Below, in pieces: positions 7,610-16,967 of a DNA stretch of 64,000 nt. Origin of the DNA: Methylobacter sp015476545 (GTDB taxonomy: Bacteria; Pseudomonadota; Gammaproteobacteria; Methylococcales; Methylomonadaceae); assembly GCF_052162025.1 (NCBI RefSeq), contig NZ_CP197401.1, positions 2,232,001-2,296,000 of the forward strand, given 5' to 3'. The notes under the pieces are model-generated. The model was not told the DNA's origin, did not search any database, and was given only the letters and a program-made list of their open reading frames with translations. Within the stretch, counting starts at the first letter, position 1, and each line of letters starts with the position of its first letter. Both the position numbers and the translations under genes were made by a program.

Positions 7610-8968
7610 TTAAAATTCGAAACGCACCCCGCCTTCAATAGTATGGTTAACAGCGTCAGACATAATAAGGGATTGATAGTTAAACATGGCCGATAATCCG
7701 TTCGGTAATGTCACTAGAACACCGGCGCCGATATTACCCCAATCTGTCTCAGGTGAATTCGACGCGATTAAAGTGCTGCCTCCACCTTGAATTAGGGCTT
7801 GAGTCACTCGGGCGTCATTGGCGTACTCTCTCACCCATTCGCCAGTGACTCGCGGGGTGATCACGCCGAAAGGCAGGCTCCAGGCATAGCTCAATTCGGT
7901 GCCAAATGTGCTGGTTACTGACGTAACATATTGGTTCGGCACATTTAGCAAGCCAGTACGGGCATCTCCGCTTTCCTGGTAACCGCTAATATCCATATAA
8001 ATAGCTGACGCTTCACCGTATCCGCGTAAACTCCATGCTCCAAAGCTATGCGTGTACCCTAGTCCCGTATGGATGTTGTATTCGTCTGTACGGAAGGCTG
8101 CATTCGCCGAAGTAGCGCACGCTGCGCAGTTACGCTTTGAACGATTGTCATGGCTCGCATAACCAGCCGCAATATCAATATAGGTATTTTCAGTTGGCAA
8201 TAGCGTCACAAAAGGTGAAAATCTGAAAGTATCGGCATCCAGGCGGCCACCCGAATTTACGACTTCCGCTGATGAACTGGTATAGCCAAATAACAAGCCC
8301 GTAAACAAACGGTCACTGATTTTTAAATCAACGCCACCGTTAAAATTCCTGGTATATAAGTCAAACCCTGCCGCGGTGCTGTTGCTCTCAACATTGCCGA
8401 ATGTACCGCCGGAATTGACATAAAGACCGAATGGCCCCACAAGCTCATAGCCATCACCTGCGCCCCCGCCCGCGTTAGAAGAATTCGGGTTTTGCCTCAA
8501 TGTGCGCATTGATTGCAGCGAGCGGCTCATCTGGGTTGTGCTACGGTTAAGCTGCAAATTAATAGTCGTTGCGGCATTGACTGCATTGATGGCTTGCCGC
8601 TCTTCTGTCGCATGGCCGCCGGATAAAACAGGAAAGCAATTGTTTTGGAATTCAATGATAGCGGCATCTGATGGCGACTCAAACGGCAGTGAAGACGAGC
8701 CTCTGGGTGAGCTGCAAGTCATAGTATCAGTAGCTGTATTCCACTCGAAAACTGCTCCTTCCACGGCGTCAGTTATTCGATACGCGAAATCAGTAAAACC
8801 TTTGCTTGTTTGGTAGTCGCCAAACGCGCTTGCAGCTTCTGTATGGCTAAGTGCGGAAGTCACGTCGGCGACAGGAAATTGCGTTCCATCTTGGGCGATA
8901 TAAGCCCCGCTGAGAGCCCCCCAGGCTGCTGGAGTGAATGCCAGCAACGGAAATAAAATTTTTTTCAT
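7610..8968 (-). CDS. Autotransporter-type outer-membrane beta-barrel protein
   Basis: A 452-residue protein with a clear Sec signal peptide (MKKILFPLLAFTPAAWGA) and a C-terminal half made of alternating amphipathic strands ending in a terminal aromatic residue (GGVRFEF). That ending is the outer-membrane insertion signal of autotransporter and related barrels. The barrel region (about residues 175-452) contains strands such as GLGYTHSFGAWSLRGYGEAS. The N-terminal passenger of about 150 residues is short and has two cysteine-containing segments but no recognised domain. It lies alone, convergent with the T6SS patch and downstream of the sheath-like gene. The passenger role is unknown. Confidence 0.75.
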   Translation of the reverse strand: MKKILFPLLAFTPAAWGALSGAYIAQDGTQFPVADVTSALSHTEAASAFGDYQTSKGFTDFAYRITDAVEGAVFEWNTATDTMTCSSPRGSSSLPFESPSDAAIIEFQNNCFPVLSGGHATEERQAINAVNAATTINLQLNRSTTQMSRSLQSMRTLRQNPNSSNAGGGAGDGYELVGPFGLYVNSGGTFGNVESNSTAAGFDLYTRNFNGGVDLKISDRLFTGLLFGYTSSSAEVVNSGGRLDADTFRFSPFVTLLPTENTYIDIAAGYASHDNRSKRNCAACATSANAAFRTDEYNIHTGLGYTHSFGAWSLRGYGEASAIYMDISGYQESGDARTGLLNVPNQYVTSVTSTFGTELSYAWSLPFGVITPRVTGEWVREYANDARVTQALIQGGGSTLIASNSPETDWGNIGAGVLVTLPNGLSAMFNYQSLIMSDAVNHTIEGGVRFEF

Positions 8969-9440
8969 TAGTAAAGTTCCCCCTTTATGTTGCGCTCATT
9001 TGGCATGAAGCAGCGCATTATGTTTTATTATTATCGTGCGATGAGACACCGCACAGGATGAATCTCAGTCTCTGCTGGGTTTTAAGCTAACTGATCATTG
9101 TTAAATTCATTTAACATATTTTATAGATAAAATCAGAGAACCGCATTACTGAATCTGAAAACTGTAGGGTGAATTTGCCTTGGTAATCCACCGACAAACG
9201 GAGCCTTAAAACCGTAACGTCCTGCAATGTTAATGGCTTGATTGAAATTTGGGGTATGAAAGAGTTGATGTGGCTCGTAAAAGTTAGATAATGAGCAGAA
9301 TCTATTGAGCAGGGCGAGGTTTGTAACCTCTCCCTGAACGTTTGGAAACCGTTTTCCGGCAGTAATCATAATTCTAATGGATGAGAGCTTTCCAGCATGT
9401 ACATATATCGTGACATTATTCAAGGCTGGGAATACGTGAG
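8969..9440. other. Non-coding interval with one REP-like element
   Basis: No convincing gene. A weak minus-strand frame covering 9,133-9,444 reads through the REP-like element and uses a TTG start, so it is not accepted. The part next to 8,968 should hold the promoter of the barrel gene; no clear box is visible. Confidence 0.5.
9163..9205. repeat. REP-like element
   Basis: A GTAGGGTGAATTTGCC arm, a GGTAATCCACC arm, then the GACAAACGGAGCC-type extension followed by AACCGTAACGTCC. It is a fuller version of the dispersed family that also occurs at 5,943, 7,161, 22,548 and 23,513. Confidence 0.55.
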
Positions 9441-10916
9441 TCAACCTTCTCGGCTACAGATTCCGGCAAGCCCGGCTAGAGGCGCAGCTATTGATTGAAA
9501 TCGCAACAACCGTGCGCAATTGCGGTTCCGGTAGCTCAGCAACGGCATGACGCCTCGCTCAAGCATTGCTTCTGCCGTCGCTTCAGGCAGATACCATTCC
9601 GCGCAGGCCTGCATGAGCGTTTCGCCGTCTTGTTTATAACTGTAGGCGGGCAGATCGTCGACATTCAAGTGCCGGTCGGGCGACAGCGGCCAGCCGGCCT
9701 CCTGAAAATTTTCCGCCAATAATCTTGCGCAGGCGAAAGCGGGGCTGCCCCACAGAAAAGCCTCGTGCTCGTCCGGCATAGTCAGTTCTTCAAATTCAAA
9801 ACTGTCGATCGGGTCGGTTTTTCTACCGTAAGGCAGGCGCAAAAGAATCCGGGGCAACGCCAGGCCCAGCCATTGCGCATAAGGTTTTTCACGCAATGCT
9901 TGCCATACGGCCATGAATTCAAAGTTGCCATTCCATGTCGAGGGAGGGGAAGGCTGGGCGAGCGAAGCGCAGCCTAAAAGACTGCTGTCGGCGGCGGCCA
10001 GAAAAGGCGTACCCATATGGGCGGCGATAGCGCCCATGGCTGACAGTGTTTGTACATCCTGTCGGGCGGCTGCGAAAGTATAATCGCCTATTATCACCGA
10101 CCAGGGCTGGTCAATGTGCTGTCGGGCCAGCAATTGGTAGACGGCCGAGGTTTCCAGATTCTCGCCGGCGCTCAGAAGATCCTGAGCCAATTCAGCCTGT
10201 GATATGTCGAGCAGGTACAACTGCAGTGATTCGCCCGTTTCGAGTCGGGAAACCAGTTCATAAGCGGATCGCCATAGTGCTTCAAGAGATTGAAAGTCAG
10301 GATGGTGCAGCAGGGAGCGCATCAATGCGCTGGTTGCCCGGTCGACCTCGGCTATCAGTTCGGGCTGGCGCGGATCGATCTTCTCAACGATATGGGGCGC
10401 TATGATGTTTTTAAACAGGTGGTCCAGAGAACTTTGCAGGTGTGGTTGCTGCGCAGGCGCTTTCCCGAGCAGACGCTCAAACAATGCGTTCTGATCCTCA
10501 GCCGGAGTTGTCTCGACAGATTGTCCGGCGTCATCCGGTACATTGGCCGTCCCCATCAACTTTGCCGCCGTTTGTGCAAAAGTTGCAGGATTCTGCAGGC
10601 TTTGGCGCAACTGAGTCACGCGATGAAAAACATCCAGTTTCTTATAGAGATGATCAGGGTGAAAGTCGTCGAGACAGTGGAAGACGACTTCGGTCTGCAA
10701 GTCCTGAAAGTTCAGTACGGGGCTCAATCGGAACATGACTTCGTCAAAATTATCAATGTCTATGCTGGTTATTGTCGGATTCTTCAATGCCGCATCAGGA
10801 TGACGATGTCCGCTGAAATTGCCCAACATCAGTATGCGCATGGGCGAATCTGCGGATGCAGCCTTTTTGTCTGCGGCAGTGCTGAAGCGGAAGTCGAACT
10901 TTAATTGTCCGGGCAT
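9441..10916 (-). CDS. T6SS sheath-like protein combining TssB-like and TssC-like regions
   Basis: A 491-residue protein. The N-terminal part (about residues 25-120) has the TssB/VipA-like pattern: MRILMLGNFSG, SIDIDNFDEVM, LDDFHPDHLYKKL and a LRQSLQNPATF block. From about residue 160 it follows the TssC/VipB pattern: LDHLFKNIIAPHIV, HHPDFQSLEALWRSAYELV and YLLDISQAELAQDL. Normal T6SS sheaths are built from two separate proteins, so one chain carrying both regions is a variant subunit or a sheath-related accessory protein. It is transcribed away from vgrG with a 326-base gap, apart from the tssF-tssG-clpV block. The family link is strong; its structural role is inferred. Confidence 0.75.
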   Translation of the reverse strand: MPGQLKFDFRFSTAADKKAASADSPMRILMLGNFSGHRHPDAALKNPTITSIDIDNFDEVMFRLSPVLNFQDLQTEVVFHCLDDFHPDHLYKKLDVFHRVTQLRQSLQNPATFAQTAAKLMGTANVPDDAGQSVETTPAEDQNALFERLLGKAPAQQPHLQSSLDHLFKNIIAPHIVEKIDPRQPELIAEVDRATSALMRSLLHHPDFQSLEALWRSAYELVSRLETGESLQLYLLDISQAELAQDLLSAGENLETSAVYQLLARQHIDQPWSVIIGDYTFAAARQDVQTLSAMGAIAAHMGTPFLAAADSSLLGCASLAQPSPPSTWNGNFEFMAVWQALREKPYAQWLGLALPRILLRLPYGRKTDPIDSFEFEELTMPDEHEAFLWGSPAFACARLLAENFQEAGWPLSPDRHLNVDDLPAYSYKQDGETLMQACAEWYLPEATAEAMLERGVMPLLSYRNRNCARLLRFQSIAAPLAGLAGICSREG

Positions 10917-11242
10917 GAGGGCTCCTTAAGTGATCTGAAATAAGCATTTGTGCTTTAAGATAATTCGATGTTCACCCATGTGCAAGTCTCTTGCTGAGCT
11001 TGTAGTTAGGAGCCGCTTTGATTACTTGTATAATTATTCTTGCAACCTATCCCTCCACTTGTTCTATCGGGTTTGGAAAAAGCTATGTCAAATTGCACTA
11101 AACCAATTTGCATTGACTTTCATCAGCTTTCTAATAATATTTGCTGGATAGAGAAAATGGTATAAACGGCAAAAAGTGGTATCGATCGCTTATACGCTGA
11201 CGCTCAGTGTTGAATGCACTCTTGTTCCAGGAATCAAGCTCC
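10917..11242. promoter_or_regulatory. Divergent intergenic region between the sheath-like gene and vgrG
   Basis: An AT-rich 326-base gap between two divergent T6SS genes, so it must hold both promoters. No clear sigma-70 or sigma-54 box pair stands out by eye. A 67-residue frame at 10,948-11,151 has no ribosome-binding site and is not accepted as a gene. Confidence 0.4.
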
Positions 11243-13429
11243 ATGCCGGTTACACAAAAAAATCGTAAGATTCAGGTCTTTACATCACTTGCTGAAGATA
11301 CTTTGCTGTTTTACCAGATGCATGGCCGGGAGGGCTTGAGCGAACCATTCGAATACAGCGTGGAACTGGTCAGTGAAGACCGGGCTATCGATCCCGAAAA
11401 ACTGCTGGGCGAACCGCTCACTATCAGGCTGCAACTGGAAGACGGCAACTGGCGCTACTTCCATGGCTTTGTCAGCCGCTTCGGACAGTGGGGCGATCTG
11501 AACGGGCTTTCCCGCTATCATGCCACAGTCCGGCCCTGGCTGTGGTTCCTGACCCGCACCTCCAACTGCCGGATCTTCCAGAACCAATCCGTGCCCGAGA
11601 TTATCAAGCAAGTCTTTCAGGACCGCGGCTTCAGTGACTTTGAAGAAAGGCTGGTCGGCAGCTATGTCCCTCGTGAATACTGCGTGCAATACCGCGAGAC
11701 CGACTTCAACTTCGTCAGCCGGCTGATGGAAGAGGAGGGGATTTACTATTATTTCAGTCATGGAAAGGACAAGCATCAGCTGGTGCTGGCCGATTCTAAC
11801 AATGCCCATGACCCGTTTCCGGGCTATGACGACATTCCCTACCATGTCGAAACCGGCCCGATGGACCGCACCCGCAAGGATCACATCCACGACTGGATCT
11901 TCGCGCGCGAAGTCCAGCCGGGCGCCTATGAACTGACCGATTACGACTTCAAGAAGCCAAAAGCCAATCTGTTGGTCAAGTCTATCCTCAAAAATTCCCA
12001 CCCTCATGCCGAGTATGAACGCTTCGATTACCCGGGCCGTTATACGGAAACCAGCGCGGGCGATAATTTGGTTCGTCAGCGTATCGAGGAACACCATGCC
12101 CGCTTCGAACGCTGCGAGGGTAAATGCAACGCCCGCGGCCTGGCCGCCGGCTACCGCTTCAAGCTGCAGGAATTCCCGCGCCAGGACCAGAACCGCGAAT
12201 ATCTGGTGGTCTCAGCTAACTATCATTTACTGCTGGATGAGTATTCTTCCAGATCCGCTGCCAGCGAAGAGAAGCTCTTCGATTGCAGTTTTACCGTTCA
12301 GGACAACAAGCGACCCTACCGTGCCCGGCGCAGTACGCCGAAGCCCTACGTTCGAGGCGCGCAGACCGCCGTTGTGGTGGGGCCTGCCGGCGAGGAAATC
12401 TATACCGACAAGTACGGCCGGGTAAAGGTCCAGTTTCATTGGGACCGCTACGGGAATAAAGACCAGGACAGTTCCTGCTGGGTACGGGTTTCATACCCTT
12501 GGGCCGGCAAGAACTGGGGCATGATTTCCATTCCTCGTATCGGCCATGAAGTCGTCATAGAATTCCTGGAAGGCGACCCCGACCAGCCGCTCATCATTGG
12601 CAGCGTCTACAACGCCGATATGATGCCGCCTTTCGAATTGCCGGCCAACGCCACACAGAGCGGTGTTCGTACCCGCTCCTCAAAAGGCGGTTCTGGCGCC
12701 AACTGCAACGAACTCCGTTTCGAGGATAAGAAAGGTTCGGAGCAAGTTTATCTGCATGCCGAAAAAAACCAGGACATCGAAGTCGAGAATGACGAAACGC
12801 ATTGGGTAGGTCATGATCGCACCAAGACCATCGATCACGACGAAACCTCCCATATCAAGCATGACCGCACGGAAACTGTCGATAATAACGAAACCATCAC
12901 TATCGGCGTCAATCGCAAGGAAACCGTTGGCGCCAATGAAACCATAGACATCGGCATGAGCCGCACGGAAACCGTTGCCCAGAATGAGACCATTACCGTT
13001 GGAATGAACAGGACGCGCGCGGTGGGTATCAATGAAGCCATTGCCATTGGCGCCGCTCAGGAGGTTGTGGTCGGCGCGGCTAGAACAGTCAGCGTAGGAC
13101 TCAATCAGGCAACCACCATTGGCAACAGCTATTCAATGGATGTTGGCAACGACCAGTCCATTCAGGTAGGAAAAAATCAGAGTTCCAGCATCGGTGATAA
13201 CCGGAGCGCTTCGGTCGGCAAGGATGACAGCCTTGATGTAGGTAAAAACTTAATGATAAATGCAGGCGACTCCATCGTTATAAAAACAGGGGATGCCAGT
13301 ATTACTATGAAAAAAAATGGCGACATTACCATCAAGGGTAAAAACATTACCATCCGCGGTTCTGGCAAAATCAATGCCAAGGCAGACAGTAATGTGGTCA
13401 TCAAAGGCAGCAAAATTGGCGAGAACTAG
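11243..13429 (+). CDS. vgrG: T6SS spike protein VgrG
   Basis: The product begins at the ATG at 11,243, which has an AGGA ribosome-binding site; an upstream in-frame ATG at 11,207 lacks one. Its 728 residues show a gp27-like N-terminal region (YQMHGREGLSEPFEYSVEL, YRETDFNFVSRLMEEEGIYY) and a gp5-like OB region with DKYGRVKVQFHWDRYG and SCWVRVSYPWAG. A long C-terminal needle follows, made of repeats of the ETV..NETI.IG type (about residues 520-650), ending in a DUF2345-like segment. No extra enzymatic domain follows, so it is a carrier spike rather than an evolved VgrG. It heads a plus-strand island whose products probably ride on or load this spike. Confidence 0.95.
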   Translation: MPVTQKNRKIQVFTSLAEDTLLFYQMHGREGLSEPFEYSVELVSEDRAIDPEKLLGEPLTIRLQLEDGNWRYFHGFVSRFGQWGDLNGLSRYHATVRPWLWFLTRTSNCRIFQNQSVPEIIKQVFQDRGFSDFEERLVGSYVPREYCVQYRETDFNFVSRLMEEEGIYYYFSHGKDKHQLVLADSNNAHDPFPGYDDIPYHVETGPMDRTRKDHIHDWIFAREVQPGAYELTDYDFKKPKANLLVKSILKNSHPHAEYERFDYPGRYTETSAGDNLVRQRIEEHHARFERCEGKCNARGLAAGYRFKLQEFPRQDQNREYLVVSANYHLLLDEYSSRSAASEEKLFDCSFTVQDNKRPYRARRSTPKPYVRGAQTAVVVGPAGEEIYTDKYGRVKVQFHWDRYGNKDQDSSCWVRVSYPWAGKNWGMISIPRIGHEVVIEFLEGDPDQPLIIGSVYNADMMPPFELPANATQSGVRTRSSKGGSGANCNELRFEDKKGSEQVYLHAEKNQDIEVENDETHWVGHDRTKTIDHDETSHIKHDRTETVDNNETITIGVNRKETVGANETIDIGMSRTETVAQNETITVGMNRTRAVGINEAIAIGAAQEVVVGAARTVSVGLNQATTIGNSYSMDVGNDQSIQVGKNQSSSIGDNRSASVGKDDSLDVGKNLMINAGDSIVIKTGDASITMKKNGDITIKGKNITIRGSGKINAKADSNVVIKGSKIGEN

Positions 13430-13432
13430 AAA

Positions 13433-13942
13433 ATGGCGGCAGAATCGGTTATCAAATTTCAAAGTCCGTCGGTACACACTGGCGAACAAATCAACAATGA
13501 AGCGGTAAGCCCTACTCAGGCACCCTCTCTGCCAAGTGTTGTGATCGGCCGCTTGGAAGGTTTCGAAAATGGCCTGCCGATGGTAAGTTTTCCAAACAAT
13601 AAGCAGGGAAAAGCGTTGCGGGCGCTGACAGGCGTGCCGCTGTCGCAGGCCAATACAGGCCGTGAAGTGATTCTGGCCTTTGCCGATGGCGATCCGGAAA
13701 AACCGGTCATTCTAAATCTGCTGGTCGATCACCGGTCAGACGGCATCCCTGCCTCCTCTGTCGATATTCAGATTGATGGCGAAAGATTGCTGCTTACTGC
13801 GCAAAAAGAAATCGTGCTCCGCTGCGGCGAAGCAAGCATTACCTTGACAGCCGCCGGAAAAGTGCTTCTCAAAGGCGCTTATGTACTGAGCCGGTCAAGC
13901 GGATACAACAAGATCAAAGGGGCGGCGGTTGACATCAATTAA
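13433..13942 (+). CDS. DUF6484 domain protein, VgrG-associated
   Basis: A 169-residue protein starting 3 bases after vgrG. The central region reads VVIGRLEGFENGLPMVSFPN and TGREVILAFADGDPEKPVI, the signature of the DUF6484 domain found directly after vgrG in many T6SS islands. The fold resembles a small OB/gp5-like barrel followed by beta repeats (RLLLTAQKEIVLRCGEASIT). It may extend or cap the spike, or act as an adaptor for the next gene products. No signal peptide. The domain name is recognised; the function is not established. Confidence 0.75.
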   Translation: MAAESVIKFQSPSVHTGEQINNEAVSPTQAPSLPSVVIGRLEGFENGLPMVSFPNNKQGKALRALTGVPLSQANTGREVILAFADGDPEKPVILNLLVDHRSDGIPASSVDIQIDGERLLLTAQKEIVLRCGEASITLTAAGKVLLKGAYVLSRSSGYNKIKGAAVDIN

Positions 13943-13953
13943 TATGTATTTTC

Positions 13954-15021
13954 ATGTGGCAAATTGATAACCGTACGCCTTTTGCCGCGGAGCGAGGATG
14001 GGTCCGTGATCGCGATGGCGCCGAGATCTGGCTGGTAGCGGTCAAGGCAACATTTGACATCAAACCGGATGGTTCCGTCGAAATCTCGAAGGAGCAGCCT
14101 CCGGTGCTGCGCATTCCTGAATATTACGGCGAGCCGGGCAAGAGCAGCATAAAGTACGAGGCCGATCTTGTTTTAACAAAAAAAACTACCGATGTGCTGG
14201 TCATCGGCCATGCATACGCCCCTATCGGTTATACGGTAACTTGTCTGGATGCCGGCTTTCGGGTAGGGCCTATTACAAAGATGCTTCGCATTTATGGCGA
14301 TCGTCATTGGGATGCTGAAGGCGGTTTGTCAGCCCCGAAACCTTTCGAAAAAATGCCCTTAATATACGAACGGGCCTTTGGCGGGGTGGACCATGCATCG
14401 GACAATCCGGAGCGGGATTTCGATTGGCGCAATCCTGTAGGCACCGGATACGCGGCTTCTTGGCTGAATCTGGCAGGTGTAGCGTTACCCAATATTGAAT
14501 ATCCGAATCAGCTTATTCAGTCGGGCAGTGATCGGCCGGACCCGGCCGGCTTTGGGGCTGTCAGCTGCCACTGGCAACCGCGCGTATCGTTCGCAGGCAC
14601 TTATGATGACAATTGGATGAAAAATCGTCAGCCTCTCCTTCCGGAAGATTTCGATGACCGCTTTTATCAATGTGCGCCGACTGATCAGCAGGCCCCAGGT
14701 TTCTTAAAAGGCGGAGAACCCGTCGCGCTCAGCGGCCTGACGCCCAGCGGAGATTTGTTGCGCTTTGTGCTGCCCAAAATTTATCTGGGCTTCGAAACCC
14801 GCTTTTATGACGGCAGCCGCGAAATCCATAAAACGCGCAATCTGCACACAGTCATCCTGGAGCCGGATTTTCCGCGCGTCTCCTTGGTCTGGCATACGGC
14901 TTTGCCGTGCCACTTCAAAGTACAAAAGCTGGAACGTACCATCGTAACCCTCAAGACTAATTTGAGAGAGGGAAGTGCTATGGCTAATGATGCTGCGCTG
15001 GAGATGGGGCAAGATGAGTAG
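13954..15021 (+). CDS. DUF2169 domain protein, putative T6SS cargo adaptor
   Basis: A 355-residue protein beginning MWQIDNRTPFAAERGWVRDR and containing DGAEIWLVAVKATFDI and the GHAYAP segment, all typical of DUF2169. Members of this family are encoded next to vgrG and PAAR-like genes and are thought to help load cargo on the spike. Length is typical. It overlaps the next gene by 8 bases (ATGAGTAG), implying translational coupling. No membrane or export signal. Family assignment is firm; the adaptor role rests on family knowledge. Confidence 0.85.
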   Translation: MWQIDNRTPFAAERGWVRDRDGAEIWLVAVKATFDIKPDGSVEISKEQPPVLRIPEYYGEPGKSSIKYEADLVLTKKTTDVLVIGHAYAPIGYTVTCLDAGFRVGPITKMLRIYGDRHWDAEGGLSAPKPFEKMPLIYERAFGGVDHASDNPERDFDWRNPVGTGYAASWLNLAGVALPNIEYPNQLIQSGSDRPDPAGFGAVSCHWQPRVSFAGTYDDNWMKNRQPLLPEDFDDRFYQCAPTDQQAPGFLKGGEPVALSGLTPSGDLLRFVLPKIYLGFETRFYDGSREIHKTRNLHTVILEPDFPRVSLVWHTALPCHFKVQKLERTIVTLKTNLREGSAMANDAALEMGQDE

Positions 15022-16072
15022 TACGGCAATCTATGTTGTTGGGTTAGGGGCCAGCACGCCGGTCGGGCGCAATGCCTGGTCTAGCGCTGCGGCAGTACGG
15101 GCGGGAATCAGCGGCTTCACGCAACATCCTTATATGATCGACACGGCTGGCGAGCCGATGTGTGCCGCGATAGCGCCCTGGCTGGATATCGACATCACGG
15201 GTGTGGAACGGTTTAAGGCATTGCTGTTTCCGGCGATTGAACAAGCCCTTGCTCCCCTTGCCGAGGCGCAGTCACTGCGTCCACGTATCGCGCTGTCGCT
15301 GGGACTGCCCGGCCGGCGTCCCGGATTGCCTGAGAATTTTCAACCCATGCTCATGAATGCACTGGCAGAAAAGTACCGTAGTACTTTTGCAAGCGTTGCC
15401 GCATTTCCCAATGGGCATGCCGCCGGACTATTGGCCCTTGAAGCCGCAGCGAGACAGCTTATTCAGGGCGCATTCGATGCTTGTGTGGTAGCCGGAGTCG
15501 ATTCGTATCTGGAACCCGAGACGCTGGAATGGCTGGAAGCATGCGACCAGCTGCATGGAGCCGGCCCTCTCAACAATGCCTGGGGTTTTATTCCAGGGGA
15601 AGCGGCCGGCGCGATTTTGATCATGCGGCACGAATTTGTTGTACGGCTGCGCCTTCAGCCGCTGGCGCGTTTGCTTGGCTTGGGCTCGGCGTTTGAGCCC
15701 AAACGCATCAAGACTGAGACTGTCTGCATCGGCGAGGGGCTTACTCAGGCTTTCCGCACCGCCCTGCAGGCATTACCCGAGGGCGTCAAGGTGACCGATG
15801 TTTATTGCGATATGAACGGCGAACCTTATCGGGGCGACGAATATGGTTTTACCTGTTTGCGGACCAAGGAGTATTTTGAGTCGGCATCCGACTTTGTCGC
15901 CCCGGCGGATTGTTGGGGCGACGTTTCCGCCGCCAGCGGGCCGCTCTACATTGGACTTGCCGCAATAGCCGGCAGCAAAAATTATTCAAATGGCAACGTG
16001 GCATTCGCTTGGGCCAGTTCCGAAGGCGGCGAACGCGCGGCAAGCATTCTGGAAGTGAGGAGATCGGTTTAA
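15014..16072 (+). CDS. Ketosynthase/thiolase-like T6SS-island protein lacking catalytic residues
   Basis: The best start is the ATG at 15,014 after a GGAGATGGGG ribosome-binding site, giving 352 residues that begin SSTAIYVVGLGASTPVGRN. The thiolase-fold pattern is clear: N-terminal VGLG.STPVG, a central GLLALEAAARQLIQGAFDACVVAGVDSYL segment, and a C-terminal GDVSAASGPLYIGLAA helix. The active-site Cys normally found just before the central helix is absent (the site reads FPNGHAAGL). The usual His positions read CDMNGEPYRG and WGDVSAASGP. The protein therefore probably does not make carbon-carbon bonds. It sits between the DUF2169 and DUF4150 genes, where such proteins recur in T6SS islands, so a structural or chaperone role is likely. 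Confidence 0.75.
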   Translation: MSSTAIYVVGLGASTPVGRNAWSSAAAVRAGISGFTQHPYMIDTAGEPMCAAIAPWLDIDITGVERFKALLFPAIEQALAPLAEAQSLRPRIALSLGLPGRRPGLPENFQPMLMNALAEKYRSTFASVAAFPNGHAAGLLALEAAARQLIQGAFDACVVAGVDSYLEPETLEWLEACDQLHGAGPLNNAWGFIPGEAAGAILIMRHEFVVRLRLQPLARLLGLGSAFEPKRIKTETVCIGEGLTQAFRTALQALPEGVKVTDVYCDMNGEPYRGDEYGFTCLRTKEYFESASDFVAPADCWGDVSAASGPLYIGLAAIAGSKNYSNGNVAFAWASSEGGERAASILEVRRSV

Positions 16073-16951
16073 ATGCCTGTAACAATCAAGGTGAACGGGA
16101 TAGCCAATTCGCTGGTACATAAAGGCAGTAACGCAATCTCCACTGCGACCATTCCCGATGTCTGCAAGACCCCGACTCCGGGCGGCCCGGTGCCCATTCC
16201 TTATCCGAACATTTCCCAGTCTGCGACATTAGCCAAAGGTACAACTACCGTTAAGGCCGATGGCGGCATGATGATTGCGATTAAAGGTTCGGAATTTTCG
16301 CTGTCTAACGGTGATGAGCCGGGTTCTATCGGCGGCGTCAAATCCAGCACTTTCATTAAGGAGTCCACCTGGATTCTTTATTCGTTTGATGTGAAGATGG
16401 ACGGCAAAAATGTCTGCCGGCTGACAGACAAAAAATTCCAGAATCATGAAAATACCGTCGATCTGGCCGGTGCAATCCTTGCTCCTACCCCTGTAGGCAT
16501 GATCGTGCTCGAGTGCGAGCCTGGCTGGACGCCGTGTCAAAAAGCACAGATGCAAGCCAAGGCCAATCAGTTGGACTCGCTTGCCAAGCAGGGAAAGATC
16601 AAACCCAGAAATACATACAAAGACGGCAAGCCGACACTGCAACGTAAAGCCGGCAACGGATGGGCCGCAAAATTCGCTCGCGACTGGAACAAACCGGCGC
16701 CGGAAGGCTGGCCGGATTCCTCCAACCCGGCCAAGCAGCCAAAAAAATTCTACGATGACTGTGCAAAAACAAACGATCCGCTCGGAAACAATATGGAGGC
16801 GGACCACATTCATGAAATGCAACTGGGTGGCCGGGCTCAGGGGCCGTTTCTATGGCTGGATCGTGAAGTGAACGGGGCTTCCGGACGGCAGATAAAAGAG
16901 CAACGGAATACAACACCAAACCCGACCGGTTTCACAACCAAGAACTGCTAG
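16073..16951 (+). CDS. DUF4150 PAAR-like protein with HNH-type C-terminal region, candidate nuclease effector
   Basis: A 292-residue protein. Residues 1-145 are a DUF4150 (PAAR-like) domain, with the N-terminal VNGIANSLVHKGSN and the PTPGGPVPIPYPNIS motif; it would cap the VgrG tip. The remaining 145 residues end in NNMEADHIHEMQLGG, with Asp244-His245 placed as in HNH/DH-type nucleases. This is followed by a short basic tail with KEQRN. The combination predicts a tip-delivered DNase-like toxin. The next gene is a SMI1/KNR4 protein, a common immunity family for nuclease toxins. The PAAR-like part is firm; the nuclease call rests on a short motif. Confidence 0.75.
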   Translation: MPVTIKVNGIANSLVHKGSNAISTATIPDVCKTPTPGGPVPIPYPNISQSATLAKGTTTVKADGGMMIAIKGSEFSLSNGDEPGSIGGVKSSTFIKESTWILYSFDVKMDGKNVCRLTDKKFQNHENTVDLAGAILAPTPVGMIVLECEPGWTPCQKAQMQAKANQLDSLAKQGKIKPRNTYKDGKPTLQRKAGNGWAAKFARDWNKPAPEGWPDSSNPAKQPKKFYDDCAKTNDPLGNNMEADHIHEMQLGGRAQGPFLWLDREVNGASGRQIKEQRNTTPNPTGFTTKNC

Positions 16952-16967
16952 CGAATTTGAGGACAAA

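Noticed and set aside
9133..9444. A 103-residue minus-strand frame overlapping the end of the sheath-like gene
   Set aside because: It starts with TTG and reads through a REP-like repeat; its C-terminal residues are typical translated repeat sequence.
10948..11151. A 67-residue plus-strand frame upstream of vgrG
   Set aside because: No ribosome-binding site and no recognisable pattern; it sits in the expected promoter region.
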